A stretch of 64,000 nucleotides of DNA from Aurelia coerulea (GCA_039566865.1 CM076944.1:13476501-13540500), one strand, 5' to 3'. Counted from the first letter of the stretch, positions 1 through 12,951 are shown. Program-made: numbers and translations. The notes: a model not told the origin generated them from the letters alone.

Positions 1-2
1 TA

Positions 3-845
3 AAAACACAGTCTCTGATAATAGGATCCAGACCAAATATTCTAAAGATCGAAAAGCAGACTGACGCTAAGCCTAGTTTTGAAATAGGTGATCAAAAGAT
101 CAATATGATAACCGATACAAAGTATCTGGGGGTTCAAATTGATGACAAACTCCAATGGGATCGCCATATTGAACAAGTTAAGGCTAAGGCACTACGAGCT
201 CTCGGTCTCATTAAGCATGCCAAGAAATTTCTTCCATCAGGTGATCTGCAGAAAATGTATAGAGGAATTGTTGAGCCACATTTTAGTTATTGCTGCTCGG
301 TTTGGGGTTGTTGTAGTGAAACCAAACTTAATTCTCTCCAAAAGATCCAGAATAGAGCTGCAAGAATAACTACAAATAGTCCTTACAGATCTTATCAGAA
401 AAGAAACAGCATCGCTGACCTATAAAGCATTGAACTCACTTGCTCCTCAATATTTAGGGGAACTTTCCACTAAATGCTCAGAGAGTAGTGATCACAATCT
501 TCGCTCTACCGACACACACAATTTGCAGATACCTCTATTAAGAACATGCACAGGCCAAAAAGCATTTTCTTATCGAGGAGCAAAAGTATGGACTGAGCTA
601 AGTACGGAAACTAAATTGGAACCGTCCCTGGCTACCTTTAAAAAATCCATATGAGAGGTACATTTTATTTTTCTATTTAATTTAGTTTTTTATGCTCGAT
701 CACAAGTATATCATATAAGCCATATCTAGATATTGTATATATTGTAATTTTCTTTAATTTAGGCTTTCCTATTTTTGCACAGGTCAATTTGTAAAACAGT
801 TATCTATTATACTGAAAACAATCAATATGGATAAAGGAATAATAA
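3..845 (+). pseudogene. LINE (non-LTR) reverse transcriptase, C-terminal fragment
   Basis: This is the 3' part of a jockey/CR1-like retrotransposon ORF that enters from left of the window. It reads in frame from base 3 (KTQSLIIGS, then TKYLGVQID) through the thumb-like region with YRGIVEPHFSYCCSVWG and QNRAARI, which match the ORF at 14637-16121. Near base 386 about 15 codons are missing and the frame shifts. The second frame (430-654) carries GQKAFSYRGAKVW and ends at TGA 652-654. An AT-rich 3' UTR follows, with a likely tail near 830-845 (GGAATAATAATA). It is a dead copy; clade assignment is by motif recognition only. Confidence 0.85.
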
Positions 846-1386
846 TACATCGTATCGACCTTTATGCTGCTCTGTTGTGAGGTGCTTTGCATAAGCAAGG
901 CTGTTGGACAACTGTGGAAAGGGTTCACGACTGAATCTGCATCACAGCCGACTTCGATTTTTCTCCTCGATTTAGGCCGTCCACAAGCTCCTTGCATGTC
1001 AGCAGCTTGTATTTCTGATGGCACTCCTCGTTTTATACGCTTGGAGAGGTGCAATGGTACGATCTCCTTCCTCGTTGACTCCAGCTGGAGAACCTTTTGA
1101 TCTCTTGCTTTCCTGAAATTTTGTGCTGCTCGGAAACAAGATTTGCAAACCACTCTAAAATCGCTGCCGTGCGAAAACGATTTGTCCAAAAAATCCTCAA
1201 CAACTTTACAATGATCTGTCTTGCTATCATTTCGCCAAAGATTAATTGTCAAATCCTTGGGATTCTTGTACTTTAACTGGATATCTTCCGCACAGATTGC
1301 ATAAAACCGCTTACAAGAATCAGATGTAAAAGTTCATGTCACTTTTACCGGCGTTATTGGAGCAGCCATTTTTATTTCTGAGAATT
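800..1386 (-). pseudogene. Cysteine-pair (ZAD-like) ORF, probably a decayed repeat gene
   Basis: A 150-codon open frame (1252 down to 800) extends upstream in the same frame to an ATG near 1370 (MAAPITPVKVT), interrupted by one TGA. Just after the TGA comes CKRFYAIC, and further on a CKSC pair within RVVCKSCFRAAQNF, followed by a basic, helical stretch with SKRIKRGVPSE. Two spaced cysteine pairs resemble small zinc-binding N-terminal domains found in multicopy cnidarian genes. That comparison is from general familiarity, not a search. No intron borders or partner exons were found. The single stop suggests a pseudogene, but an unannotated splice site cannot be excluded. Confidence 0.35.
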
Positions 1387-2277
1387 CTGCATCCCGCATA
1401 TCCTAGCCTTGGCATACCCCCTTGAATGCTGAATGATTTTGATCACATGTTGTCGAGCTCATTGATATTCATGAGGCTGCGAAGGTTACAAGTCTATTTC
1501 CTCTCCCTCCTTCCTTTCGTTCCTTTACCCCCGTCGCATGCTCCTTCGCATTCCTCTATATTTCGCATTTACCAACATTTACCAACTATCACTGACGAAA
1601 AAAGAAATAGACTTGGAGCAAGTCTACTAATCAATTGATTCATACGAAGTACCACTCAGAGACAGACAGGTAATACACGAAAGGCTCCTTTGTGACACTA
1701 GAGCATTGACTTACAGTTACCTACTAAAACATCAGTTTTAGAATCAATGTTGCCCGCAATTTGACAGGATGGGTCTCCACATAATTGTTTCGGCGATGGT
1801 CTTGAGAAATGACAATATGCACATTTCCAAAATAAGCTGGGCTGCAAATCAGTTTTAGTGTTCACACAAGGTCCGAAAATAATGACAGCAAATCATTTTG
1901 ACACAGTAAAATCAACACACAGAAAACTAATAGCTAGTATGTGTTTTTGAGATATCAGGTTGTCGTGGAAAATTTTGACAACCACTGTACGAGTGACTCA
2001 TTTATTTACAAGTTTGCCATTAAAGCTAATTCAAAATTCAATTGGAACTTTTTTAAGAGCCATCGTAATCTGAAAATAGAATTTGGCCTAAGCAGAAAAT
2101 ATGGGTCAGCATTGCAGTTTTTAAACTGATAGAGAATTCAATTCAAAGCACACTTCTATCAATTTGACTGCTGAAATGTGGATCAGAATAGGCTAGATTG
2201 GATCTTCAAACAGTTTGAAATTGCAGCGTGCTCATGACCCTAGCCTACGATTGCTCTTTAAATCAAAACATTTCACC
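1387..2277. other. Intergenic or intronic AT-rich DNA
   Basis: I see no coding motif, splice pair or clear repeat here. The short frames at 1426-1638 and 1941-2129 have no recognisable protein features. Confidence 0.5.
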
Positions 2278-2704
2278 CCCCGGGGGTACTCTGGTATAAT
2301 TAGGATAGGGGTTGCTTGAGCTATATTTGTGCATGAGCTATTTCTTTGAGCCAGGCATTCTTACAGTTAGGCTTTGGGATTTTGAAATTCTGGCTTACTT
2401 TTCGGGTCTCAAATGTGAGAAAATATAAAAATAATAGACAAGAGCAAAATATAATTTTCAAACACAATTAAGATGAAGCAACACTACTAAAATCAAAATA
2501 CTTAAAAATCTGAATGTACTACTTGAAATCTATATGTTAGGGCACTTTTTCATAGATTTAAGATGCCGACTAAATGATTTTTGGTTATTTCATGTGAGAA
2601 AAATATTTCTTGGGTCCAAATTTATGCCAACAATTATTGTTTTGGGTTGATTCTGTGCACGCCTAATTGAGCACCCTGTCTAAAATATACCTGAGTACCC
2701 CCGG
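2278..2704. mobile_element. hAT-like MITE with G-tract tips
   Basis: The element is bounded by CCCCGGGGGTACT on the left and AGTACCCCCGG on the right. Flanks ATTTCACC and CTTTCACC match at 7 of 8 positions, consistent with an 8-bp target duplication. It has no coding capacity and shares tip design with the element at 31866-32167. Confidence 0.6.
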
Positions 2705-2712
2705 CTTTCACC

Positions 2713-4985
2713 ATATGTTTACATTACCCATGAATCATAGCATTTGCAAAAACAGCAAAATACTCTTCTTTTGAAAGAAAGTATTTTCCGAAATTCAGTC
2801 AAATTGATTATATTGCGGACTAAGAATTGATCATTGTTGAATAAATGAATCTCGTTCATCAAATCCATAAGTACATTGCAAATAAACATATTTCTTCCAA
2901 ACGAAACTCAAAATTGCATAACTGATAACACAATAAAAGCAGGGATATTATTGTAACAAGAACAACACAGCTGCTTGACTTCTATTGGAAATGCCCATAC
3001 GATGTAAATTTATTTACAAAACATGCTCAAATAAGATGAAATTTCGCTCATTAAGAATAAATAGTTGTCTACTTCTTGTGCATCTATATTGGCATATGCT
3101 GAGTGAAATCGAACAAGCAGAGCTGCTCAAATAAAATTCTTTTCATGAAGATAATCGCAATGAATCTTATTCAGGGGGAGAGGATATAGGATTGGGGCAG
3201 CGGGATGGGAATGGTCTTGAAGTGCTAATAACAGAAGTAAGGGATGCAAGTTAAACGAAGAAGCAAATCTATTCAAATGAAATCGTTCTCACTAATACCG
3301 TGTGAGTAATACTCTAAATAATGGCCGCATCATTTACGTTCTTTTAAATTTACTTTCATTCTTGTTTAGCTAACATATCAACTTAGATATCAAAACTTAA
3401 AAAAAGTTTCAATTGTTCTCAAGTTACAAGCGCTTTTACCCAGTTTTTTATCTCGAAAATGTTCAAAATGTGCAAACAAATGTATGTTCAGATGTGCTAA
3501 CATTGTTTGAATCTCTAAAGGTTGAAAACGAACCATCTTTTGAAACTGACAAACTGGATGACTATTTTTCAGTTATGATAAGAAAGGTAGCAACAACAAG
3601 AATCATCATATTGCAGCTACTTGATCACGCTCGTCCATTTTGTTGCAGCAAATTTAATAATCGCTGATAGTTTCTATGTTAAAAACAACTTAAAGTACCA
3701 AATAAATGTGATCTAAAAGTATCGGGCTATGCCCTTAGACAGCAGTAAATGCGATGATCGAAAACGCCAAGAGTCGAGAGGAAATGAGACAACAGAGGAA
3801 ACTTGCTGATCTTGTCCCATGGGACCACGTGTGTCCATTTTGAAAATATTCATTCCTCTAAGGCTTTTCTCCGTGAATCAAAGGGAGGATCTAACTGTCT
3901 GATAACAGTTATCCCTTGAATGAAATAGAATGTCCTGTCATGTTAATCTTGCAAACAGTTAATTTCGCTCTTGGTGTAGTAATATTAGTAATAGTAGACA
4001 CTAACTTGCAGTTAATGTTGCAAAACAGTTAATAAACAGTTAACTTTGAGCCTCAATGAAATCCCCAAAAAAGCTTCAAATCACAGCAACAGTAACGATT
4101 TACTTGAATTAGCAAAAGCAAATTAGCTTGACCGTTGAGAAAAAGAGAAGAAACGATAGCAACATTGCACATGACATCGTAAGCTCCAACTTTGATTTGC
4201 TCTCAGCGAGCCTAAAATAATATGTCACAGCGATGTGGTCAGCACTTCCTCTCCCCCACAACTTTCTAGCATGAGCTTACATTCGATGTTTCCAACATGT
4301 TCCCAAAATCATTGCAATGCTATTAGAAACAGGAAATAATGCACTTGCAGGAATAATTGAATCAAAAGAAGCATGTTCTAAGAGCAAATTTGTAACCTGT
4401 AAAACTGCAAGAAGAATTTTAAAAAAACTTTGAATACTGTATTTCCTTTCTTTAGTAAGACAGATACTCAGTTCAATGCTTTGGAAAAGATTTAACATAT
4501 GCATTTGCTGATATTCCTGAGCATCTTCTTGCAAGAGTATCCCCCGTCTCATTCTGCAGTCTTCCCCTCCTTCAATGGTTGCTGTAAGTGAAAGTAAACA
4601 AAGATTGCTCAATAACCAGGTCCAGATTTAGTTGAAATATTATGATGTTTGGTGCTTGGTAATAATATTTCAATTGAGGTTGGATATATTGCAACAGAAA
4701 CCTTTCATATTTGAGAAACAGTTTTGGTTTGATTGCGTTGTCATCTTCTGGAGATCACGAGAAAGTTTTGCTTGAAGTAGCTATACATCAGGGGAGGTGG
4801 GTAAATTACAACATATAAAGTGCAGTCTGTGAACATGTAGAAACTTGCTAAATCTTAAAATCTCTTTAAAGGTAGAGCTTACTGAGTTTGCATAAGAAAT
4901 TTAGTCGTATAGAACATATATAATTATACTGATTTGACAATTTTCACAGTAGTTCTTTTGCGGTATTTGTTATAGCTATATTATA
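2713..4985. other. Non-coding DNA with two unassigned open frames
   Basis: The stretch is mostly AT-rich and featureless. The + frame at 3413-3667 contains an acceptor-like CAG before residue V11 and a GT after MIRK, so it could be an orphan exon. The - frame at 4277-4612 (111 codons) is hydrophilic with no domain I recognise. Neither has a partner exon that I can identify. Confidence 0.3.
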
Positions 4986-5705
4986 CCGGGTGTCCCAAAA
5001 AAAACGCAACGGATTTGATCGGGGCTAGTGACAAGAATTTAGATGCAATCATCCACAATAATTTTTGATGCAATCCTTGATAGTTAACTTGAAGATTAAT
5101 ACCTTGTTTGTTGATATTGGTGCATGGAGGGTTGGAATATCAATCTTGAAAGTCCAAATTTGCTTCCATCTCCAAACCAGAGGTTTCTGGTTTTGGCCTA
5201 ACTGGAAACATGCTTGGGGAATCTCCTCAGTCACAAGCATAGTGTTCGGCAAACATATCAATAGTTATTTAAAAGCAAAAAATTGACAAACATAACAATG
5301 CCGAAGGAAAAATTTGCAAAGGAATATATAGTTCTTCAATCACAATGCACCTGCAAAAAACCAAGCACGAATGAGCATTTTAAGGATCTTATCCATTGAT
5401 AATTTTCCTTTGGTATATCTGATTGCTTGTTTCGCAATGACTCCAAGAAAGATTATTCAGGAGATCCCCAAAAATAACGCATTTGCAATTTGGGCCAAAA
5501 CCCACAAGCTCTGGTTTAGAGGTTCAGGCAAATTTGGACTTTCAAGATTGATATTCACACTATCAGTGTATCGATATACAAAAATAAGTTGTGTATCTTC
5601 AAGTTAACTATCAAGGATTACTTGAAATTTATTAGGGACCGATTAGACCTAAATTCTTGTTGCCAGCTTCAATCAAATCTGTTGCGTTTTTTCTGGGACA
5701 CCCGG
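4986..5705. mobile_element. Mariner-type MITE 1
   Basis: Terminal inverted repeats CCGGGTGTCCCAAAA / TTCTGGGACACCCGG extend inward through the shared AACGCAAC / GTTGCGTT block and are flanked by TA on both sides (4984-4985 and 5706-5707). The TA duplication and GGGTGTCCCA tip are typical of Tc1/mariner elements. Arms are partly palindromic and no transposase is present. Confidence 0.8.
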
Positions 5706-6134
5706 TAGATAGCTTTATTTGCTATACTATTGAAACAAAGCGAAGGAAATTCTTGAAATAATGGGAGGATTGATAACTCTTTGTTCCACTCCACACTGCT
5801 ATTGACCATATCACTGTTGTGCAAAAGGAAATCAACAATTGTCAGCAAAATTCAGGAAAGAGTATACGCTCCGTTGTTTATCACAGGAAACTCACAGTGC
5901 ATTTAATTGATTTAAGGAATTGGTCACTTCGAGTCCAACAAGGTCCAACAATGTTAAAACAAATGTAATGGGTATTTTTCTGTGTTTTCTGTAAAATTTA
6001 GTGGCTGAATGCAAAAATAGCAACACTTTTCCTAATTTCAGATTGATCCAATTACTGTCTGAAAATTGAAAACAATGCATTTAGAATATGCATTTGATTG
6101 CCAGGAGTTTGAGTAAAAGATCCCCTAAGATGTA

Positions 6135-6712
6135 CAGGGTGTCACAAAAAAATTGTGCCCCGTTTGCCTGAAGATGACATTCTCGCCAAAATTTTGCATG
6201 ATGTTGCTTTTCAGATATATAATTAAAGTTTGTTAAAGTTTAAAAATCCGTTGGTAAATGATGGAGCTATGGCCTTCAGGAGACCAAAATTGACTGATAA
6301 CTGAAACCAGCGGTCGGCCAGTTTGTCTTACTATTTTGCGCGATAAATAGCTTCAAGGATGAAATGAAACAGCCGCCTCCAATGTAATAGCTCTTGTGAA
6401 AATTCTGATAACCATCAGAGAGTTTTTTTTAAACTAATTCTTACCTCACAGAAACTATTTCTTATCTCACACGAAGCTATTTAATCACTGCAAAATAGTA
6501 AGAAAAAATGGCTGACCGCTGGTTTCAGCTATCAGGCAAATTTGGTCTTCTGGAGGTCATAGCTTCATAATTTTTCAACAGATTTTACAGGAGTGGCAGC
6601 AAGATTTTTTTAACATCTAAAGAGCAACATCATATAAAATTTTAGAGAGAATATTTTGCCTTTTCGTTGCAATCTTCAAGCAAACGGGGCACACTTTATT
6701 TCTAACATCCTG
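6135..6712. mobile_element. Mariner-type MITE 2
   Basis: The tips are CAGGGTGTCACAAAA and a decayed right end ATTTCTAACATCCTG. The inner repeats GTGCCCCGTTTGC / GCAAACGGGGCAC are perfect. TA flanks are at 6133-6134 and 6713-6714. It is about 580 bp and non-coding, a different subfamily from the neighbour at 4986. Confidence 0.75.
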
Positions 6713-6714
6713 TA

Positions 6715-7850
6715 GACTGTCACTGCAAATGGACAATCTGCTGCAGCTTGTAAAGTTCTATTGTTGTTTGAAATTAGATAGCTGTATCATCAAACAATCA
6801 TTAGTGTTAAAAGATAATTGAATGTATTTACGATAAATTTGGTTGAAGTTGCTTGATATTCAAGGAAGGCATTCGCAGATAGAAGTAACAGTAATAGTTT
6901 GTTCGTATCTGTTAGGCTTTTTTGTAATCTTTTCTAAGAAATTCTAGTCCGAAACTGCCAGTCCCACAATATTGTCAGCTAAGGCAACATTGAATGAAAG
7001 TTGTGTTCTAGAAAATGTCATGCATTAGTCAGTGATCTACTGACGAATTCTGTAGCGTTATTGTTGCAATGACAAAAGGAAACTTTAAACATCTGGCAAA
7101 TTTTCTCTGTTAGAAGAAACGAAACCCTTTTAAAGTTATACTAAATTTTGCCTCAAAAATTAACTTTAAGGGAAAGAGGAACAGAATTGCTTTCTTGGGA
7201 AAGTTTTCCCGAATTCATTTGAATTCGTATGATTTGTTTTAAATTATTTCAGGAAGGAGTGTTTGAGACAAACTTATGACATAATCCTTTGAAGATCTCG
7301 TGTCACTTTTTTGATTTTCTGTGTCAATGGTTTAGATTTGTTTCTTGTACATGTACCGTTCTATCGCTGTTTAGTAAAGAAGTTCATTCTTAAGTTTTGT
7401 GAAATTTAAACATCTAAAGCTACCTGCTATGAAGCAATAACAGATGAATATGCATATTTGAAGCGAATGAATAATTGAAGATATGACATAGCGAAATCAA
7501 AACATAACTATGCCAATATAAGGTAGGTGTTTAAATCTAACATTTCCAGTCAAAAAGACAAACGATCTGGTGGCATAAACCAAAGCAGAAAGGCTAAATA
7601 GAGTTATGGATCGAATTCATTATGTTTGAAAGTTGATCAAATAGAGAATTCCAAAGCTAAGTTAGCACAAATAATTGATATCTGGAAGAAGAGCAACATA
7701 CTGCATTCAACATACTGCAAAAGATATAAGTTTAATCTTAATAAAAGTGGGAGGCACTTTCATGTCAACGAAGTCTTGCGTGGCAAACAAGGTATAATTT
7801 TAGTCAATCAGTCTATTGAACGTTCGCTGTTTCTACCGTAGTTTTGTTTT
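6715..7850. other. Non-coding AT-rich DNA
   Basis: No gene, exon or defined repeat was recognised. The 71-codon frame at 7626-7841 has no family resemblance. Confidence 0.5.
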
Positions 7851-7851
7851 A

Positions 7852-8005
7852 TATTCATATAAAATATTCACAATAAAACCTTACTTTCTACTATATAATT
7901 ATCTAATAACTATACAACAGCACCGGGACGATACCAACAGGAGCGAAAGACAATGACTGCCCCATGGCCAATACATAAAGACATGTAACGTTAAGCTAAA
8001 TACAA
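7852..8005. repeat. Dispersed repeat, SINE-like copy A
   Basis: About 150 bp here match 61185-61335 in the same orientation, including the blocks GGGACGATACC, GGAGCGAAAGA and CCATGGCCA. The second copy is preceded by a tRNA-like box A, so a tRNA-derived SINE is possible. This copy directly abuts a mariner MITE, as does the other. Confidence 0.55.
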
Positions 8006-8008
8006 CTA

Positions 8009-8519
8009 CTGTGTGTCCCAAAATGATGTATCATCGTTTTATTTCTTACTTGTCCATAACCAATGAGCCAATTTTCAAAAACTTTGTTTTATTTGATTGT
8101 CGAAAGGCCAAATTGTATTCGAAAATGTTGGTTGTGGTTTTACGACGATGTTATCATGTCGAAAAGAAGATTGATAAACCTGAGATTGATAAACAGAAGG
8201 CTGAGCTTACATTTCGTTCAGAGAATACGAATCCAGCTAATACTGAATTCAGAGAATATGAATACGAGTTCAGCTTTTGTATCACATCTAAAATGTTGAC
8301 TGGAAAAGTGTTTCTTTTTCATGCCATCTAAGGCTTCAATTTGAGCAGGTTTATCGGTCTTCTCTTCGACATGAAAATATGGGCATAAAACCACAAGCAA
8401 TATCCTAGAATACAATTTACCTTTCCGGCGATCAGATAGCATAAAGTTTTTGAAAATCAGTTCATTGGTTATGGACATATAAGCAATCAAACGATAATAC
8501 ACCATTTTGGGACACCCGG
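8009..8519. mobile_element. Mariner-type MITE 3 (palindromic family)
   Basis: The left tip TGTGTGTCCCAAAATG is a decayed form of the right tip CATTTTGGGACACCCGG. TA flanks are at 8007-8008 and 8520-8521. The long arms are inverted copies of each other and match elements at 22328-22886 and 55309-55904. Open frames on both strands come from the palindrome. Confidence 0.8.
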
Positions 8520-8908
8520 TACACTGCGAACGATTAAGAACAAATAAATAGCAAACTATAAACTAATGGATTTCACCTGACATTAGATGTCGGGTCAAGG
8601 TTCTACCTTAGTTCCCAGGCACGTACTATGCAGAAAAGAAGAAGAACTTTCTTGAAAAAGGGCAACTAAGGAACATAACAGAACCATTTATTCATCACAT
8701 AAATTCCCCTTTTCTGAGATATTCATTGCCTTATCATTGATAGATCAAAGTTGAAGGTAGACGGTTGCATTCTTCAATGGAGAAAAGTCTTTAACGAAGT
8801 ATTTCCAATCCAAGTCCGTTAGAACATAGAGTGTGCCTGAGGCATATTTTTCAAAAATGTAAATTTATGTGAAGGCATTGCTTTTATTCAGTGTCCTTTC
8901 ATTTTTAA

Positions 8909-9630
8909 CCATGATCCATACGAGCTTTTTTCGAGCTACCATTTATGGGGGGGGGGGGGGTTCTTTCCACCGACCCTCTGAAAACCACTTTAGACTCACC
9001 AGACCAGAATTAAATACAATTTTGCACAGTTATCAAGCAAGTACCTTTTAGCTTTTGCGTAAGTTGGGGTGTGGCTGTCACGCCTTATGACGGGACAGTA
9101 ACGCCATGAAGTTGCAAATCTGTTGAAATCAGGCTTCCAAGTTAGATCTGAAATTAAAGAAGTTCATCAGAATATTTAATGAAAAGAATTATTTCATTGA
9201 AAATAACCATCTTGAATTTACATTTAGCAGAAATTAGCCAATTTTGGTGACATTATTTGTGCTATTAATTTGTTCTTTGTAAAAAGAGACAAATAGAGCC
9301 TGCAAAATGTTGCTAAACCAATACAACTGTATCGTTAGAGTACTTGTTGTTGAAAAAGTTGAAACAATTTAGAAAAATTGCTAATTAGTAAAAAAAAAAG
9401 TGGTCAAAATGACGTCACTATCAAAACATGCTGACGTCATCAACTTCCTAAAATTCCGGCATCAAGCTGAAGTCCGTTGTTTGCTGATTCATTTGCCATA
9501 TATTACTTCATAATTCAATCAAATCTTCCCACTGAAATAGTCGAAAAAAGCAATTTTACTGCTACCTCCTACCAAATATGGGCATGTCATGTGACATGTG
9601 AGTTATATCGTTCAAATAATTTTCCATCAA
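8909..9630 (+). mobile_element. piggyBac-type MITE, family P2, copy 1
   Basis: It begins after TTAA at 8905-8908 with CCATGATCCATACG, then CGAGCTACCATTTATG and a run of 14 G. It continues through two TGACGTCA sites to a conserved block containing CCAAATATGGGCATG. The same order appears in reverse complement at 19707-20518. The far end is not sharply defined. No transposase is present. Confidence 0.65.
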
Positions 9631-9639
9631 AGTGTAGCC

Positions 9640-10420
9640 AAGCATGCCCAACTTCGGTGATCAAAAGGGAACCAGTGTATCGACGGCGACAAGTCGTGGA
9701 ACTGTGTTGAGGCAAGTAGTAGGAGCCATAGGTATGCAGAATGTCCTTAATAATAGATTGAACATTCTAGCACTTAGGATACAAGCAAGTAAAATACCAA
9801 TTTGATACCTCGTATTCAATGGCTAAAATCTTATAGCCATTTAGCCATCTAGCTTATTAATTGCGGTGATAGATAGTCTAAATTTTAAAATGTTTTATCG
9901 ATACGAAAAGTACACAAAGCCAATTTTAACATTCTTTAAAAAGCTGACATTCTCGATAGAATTTGGAACTTTGCTATCTTCCAACAATTTCAGGAATACG
10001 CATTGTAGAGAAATCAGCAAGTAAGCTATAAGTACATACAAGACCATCAGGATGATCATTTTTCAGCCAGTATATGTGTCGAATTTCTTTTTCCTAATAT
10101 GAAAGCACTTGCTGTGTCGTCTTTATTGTACTACAGAAACGCTGCCAAAATGCGGTCTTTGCTTCCAACCCTTCACTTAACTTATAAGAAGGAACTTCTT
10201 TCAAAAAATAACTCATGGTTGCTAGTATCATAGTCTCATCTTTTCGAAGGTGAAGTTTGGAGAATATTTATCGTAGGATTTTGTTAATTCATCAGAGTAT
10301 CTTGAAGCAAAACAATGTACGATTATTGTATTTCTTCACACTGTATCATTACTTCAAAGCAGTATCAAAATTTAAAATCAAAGCTAGAAATTTTATAACA
10401 AGCCAATTGTCTGATTCTAG
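9640..10420. other. Presumed TRAF intron, no exon seen
   Basis: This lies upstream of the first TRAF exon found. I looked for a RING first-half exon encoding a CGH motif and found none here or anywhere between 1 and 10420. Confidence 0.4.
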
Positions 10421-10475
10421 GTTGAAAGGGCCATTGAACTGCCCATTGGACAGAGGTGTGCTTGACGGAGATAAG
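10421..10475 (+). CDS. TRAF gene, exon encoding C-terminal half of RING
   Basis: This 55-bp exon follows acceptor TTCTGATTCTAG and ends at donor GTAAGG. Its first base completes a codon; the rest reads LKGPLNCPLDRGVLDGDK. The C-P-L-D motif is the last zinc-ligand part of TRAF-type RING domains, and DK leads directly into IFLDKAAKRAV of the next exon. RING domains in TRAFs act in ubiquitin signalling downstream of TNF and Toll/IL-1 receptors. The first half of the RING (C..C...CGH..C) must be on an upstream exon that I could not find in the window. Confidence 0.8.
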
Positions 10476-12346
10476 GTAAGGTGACATGAATGTATATTTA
10501 ATTCAAATGGAATTCTCTGTGATTCTTTCTTCGATAGACCTTTGAAAGACAAAATGTAGCAAAATATCATTCGATTCTGATTCTTTTCAGAATAGCTAAA
10601 AGGTATATTCTTTTTCCTCACTGCTAATCTACGAGATAAGGATCCTTGGTGGTATAGTTGCTCTGCTATGATTTGTATTGAATGGCTGTACGCGTACAGT
10701 TTAATAAATAGATATACATGGCTACCAAAGTCAGAAGTTTCATAGTAAAAGACCAACTATCATAATCAGCAAAGAAGCAAAGCATCACCTCAATCAAATG
10801 TATAAGGATCGTGGTTGAAGAAAGTTATCGAAACAAATAATTCACTATGAATGCTGTTTAGCCACATGTCATTGTTACTTGTGAAATATTCCATAACTTA
10901 TTTCAATGAAGTAGGTTTACAAGAGAATTCGTGAGAGTTTATGATGAGCTAATGACCAGCTAATAAATCACTATGACGAATATTCACTGGATGCCTACGC
11001 AAAATACTAACCTCAAGCTTTCATTCAGATTCAGCAGATCTTCAATTTCAATTTTGTCATTCTTGTTGATTCGGTGTTTTACAAAGAGTAACAGGTATCA
11101 GTATATTTGACATGGCGATCATTGGTTATGTTGTTAAGTGGATGAAACATCTAATTACTGTTCTCGGAAAATGAAGCTTTCAAAGTATCTAAAACCATTG
11201 GAAGAAACAGTTGTGTGAGGAAAATGCAAATTATTCATAGAACAGGAACTGGTTTGTGGATGCCTTCCCAATTTTACGTCCCAAAATCCCTTCCCTTCAG
11301 TAGAATGAAATTGGAAATGTTGTGTGAATGTTTAGTAGTGAAATTCAAATTATTTTGATTAACTCGACATTCTATATATAAACTTTGACAATCGATTTCA
11401 GTTTCGAGCTGGACCACTAGGGATCTTGCTCCTCTCAGTTACGAATATCTATCATCTTTAAAGGCTTTAAAGACATCTTCTTTCGCTGAGTCCTTTTTGG
11501 GCGATACAAAACAAGTTTTGACGATGTAGGCGTTATTTCGGAGTAAGGGCAACATTGCTTCAATATTGATTAGCCGAGCAAGTGATTCAACAGTATTGGC
11601 TCTTCGATAAAGTTACATCACAAGCACATTGCTCTTTTCAACAATAAAATTGTTTTTAACTTTGATGAGGAAAGAAAAATTGCATGAAGGAGAGGCTTGA
11701 ATTGGGACTAAAGAGAGCCACGGTGGTGACAATTGATTTAGCATTGTTATAATATTCTACAGGATTTCGTTATTTGAGGCTGACAGCATATTTTAGTACA
11801 TAACTGATTTTTCTAAATGACAGCACTTGAAGGACAGAGCTAGAAAAAAGGGCTAGAGGTAGAACAGTTGAAAGACATCGCTCTTTATAGGTGTCATCAA
11901 ACGAAAGAAAAAATACAAGGTGTCTCATGAAGAGCTTTCCACTTCTCAATTCCAATATCTCTCGACCTTCTTATCGCATCAAACAAGTGAACATTCTCTG
12001 AAAGCGTAATAATGCAGATACAAAATGAGCACTTAATTTGATAAATTGAATGACGGAACTAGATGGGGGTCATCAAATCTAAATCAACTTGTCAGCATTT
12101 TCCATGCACAGTTATTTTACAAATCAACGCGTTTAACGAACGTTTTTCATCTTTTCATTGGCATTCCAAACTGGGATTCGGGTGGTATTTTACTGAGTTT
12201 CCGCTTCAATTTGTCAATAATCGATGGATATTGAGCAGAAAGTTGATGGCGCACTGAATGGCAACTTGGTTTAAACCAAGTAGAAAATATAGATTTTGCG
12301 ACCCTAATTTGATTTGATTACCTGAATCTGCTTGCTTTTTTTTTAG
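10476..12346 (+). other. TRAF intron
   Basis: GT at 10476 and AG at 12345-12346 bound it. Content is AT-rich, with no transposon that I can delimit. Confidence 0.6.
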
Positions 12347-12451
12347 ATCTTTTTGGATAAAGCAGCAAAGCGTGCTGTTCTTTCATTACCTGTGAAATGC
12401 TCAAATTACAAGAAGAAATGTGAATGGACAGGAGAGTTAAGTAATTTAGAT
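12347..12451 (+). CDS. TRAF gene, exon linking RING to first zinc finger
   Basis: This is a 105-bp phase-0 exon between a T-rich acceptor ending TTTTTTAG and donor GTGAGT. It encodes 35 residues: IFLDKAAKRAVLSL, then PVKCSNYKKKCEW and TGELSNLD. The pattern V.C.N...C.W.G.L..L is the start of the first TRAF-type zinc finger, and the upstream part matches the RING-to-finger spacer of TRAF family proteins. The reading phase joins both neighbours without gaps. The translated signature is characteristic of TRAFs, so confidence is high despite the exon being short. Confidence 0.9.
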
Positions 12452-12768
12452 GTGAGTACTGACAAATTTGCGTACATAATCTCTTTTATTGTGGCGAGAA
12501 TTGATGATTAGGCTCAGGTATTTCTGCTGTGCCTGTTACGAATTGATTTATGACGAATGAATTTACCGACAAGACGCAGAGTCACGACGCAACATAAAAA
12601 TACATTTGATGTTTATACTGGGTGAATAAAAGTTAACACATTTGGTGGACTGTGTAATTAAAAGTATGTGAGTTATATTCAAAACTAAAATCTTGATTAA
12701 TCAGTCAACTTAGATGTTAAGGTTTTTTTGACAAAATCACTCATCATTTCAGCAAAGAAATTAAGAAT

Positions 12769-12951
12769 CTGGTAAGAGTTTGTATGGGAACGAGAATTCC
12801 ATGTTCGATTCTTGTCCATGATCTACTTGCCAATGAAACTCAGATTCAACACAATGGTCATTTTCAGAAATAGAATTCAATTTCAATGGAAAGTAAATAA
12901 TGGAGCAGAGTCGAACATGGGACTCTCGTTCCTATACAAACCCTTACTAGC
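12769..12951. repeat. Short hairpin MITE
   Basis: About 183 bp with inverted ends GGTAAGAGTTTGTATGGGAA and TTCCTATACAAACCCTTAC. The arms continue through a shared GTTCGA and GTCGAAC block. Family unknown and no clear target duplication. Confidence 0.6.

Noticed and set aside
1..10420. Search for the first-half RING exon of the TRAF gene
   Set aside because: No CGH-encoding stretch between splice borders was found; the exon probably lies upstream of the window.
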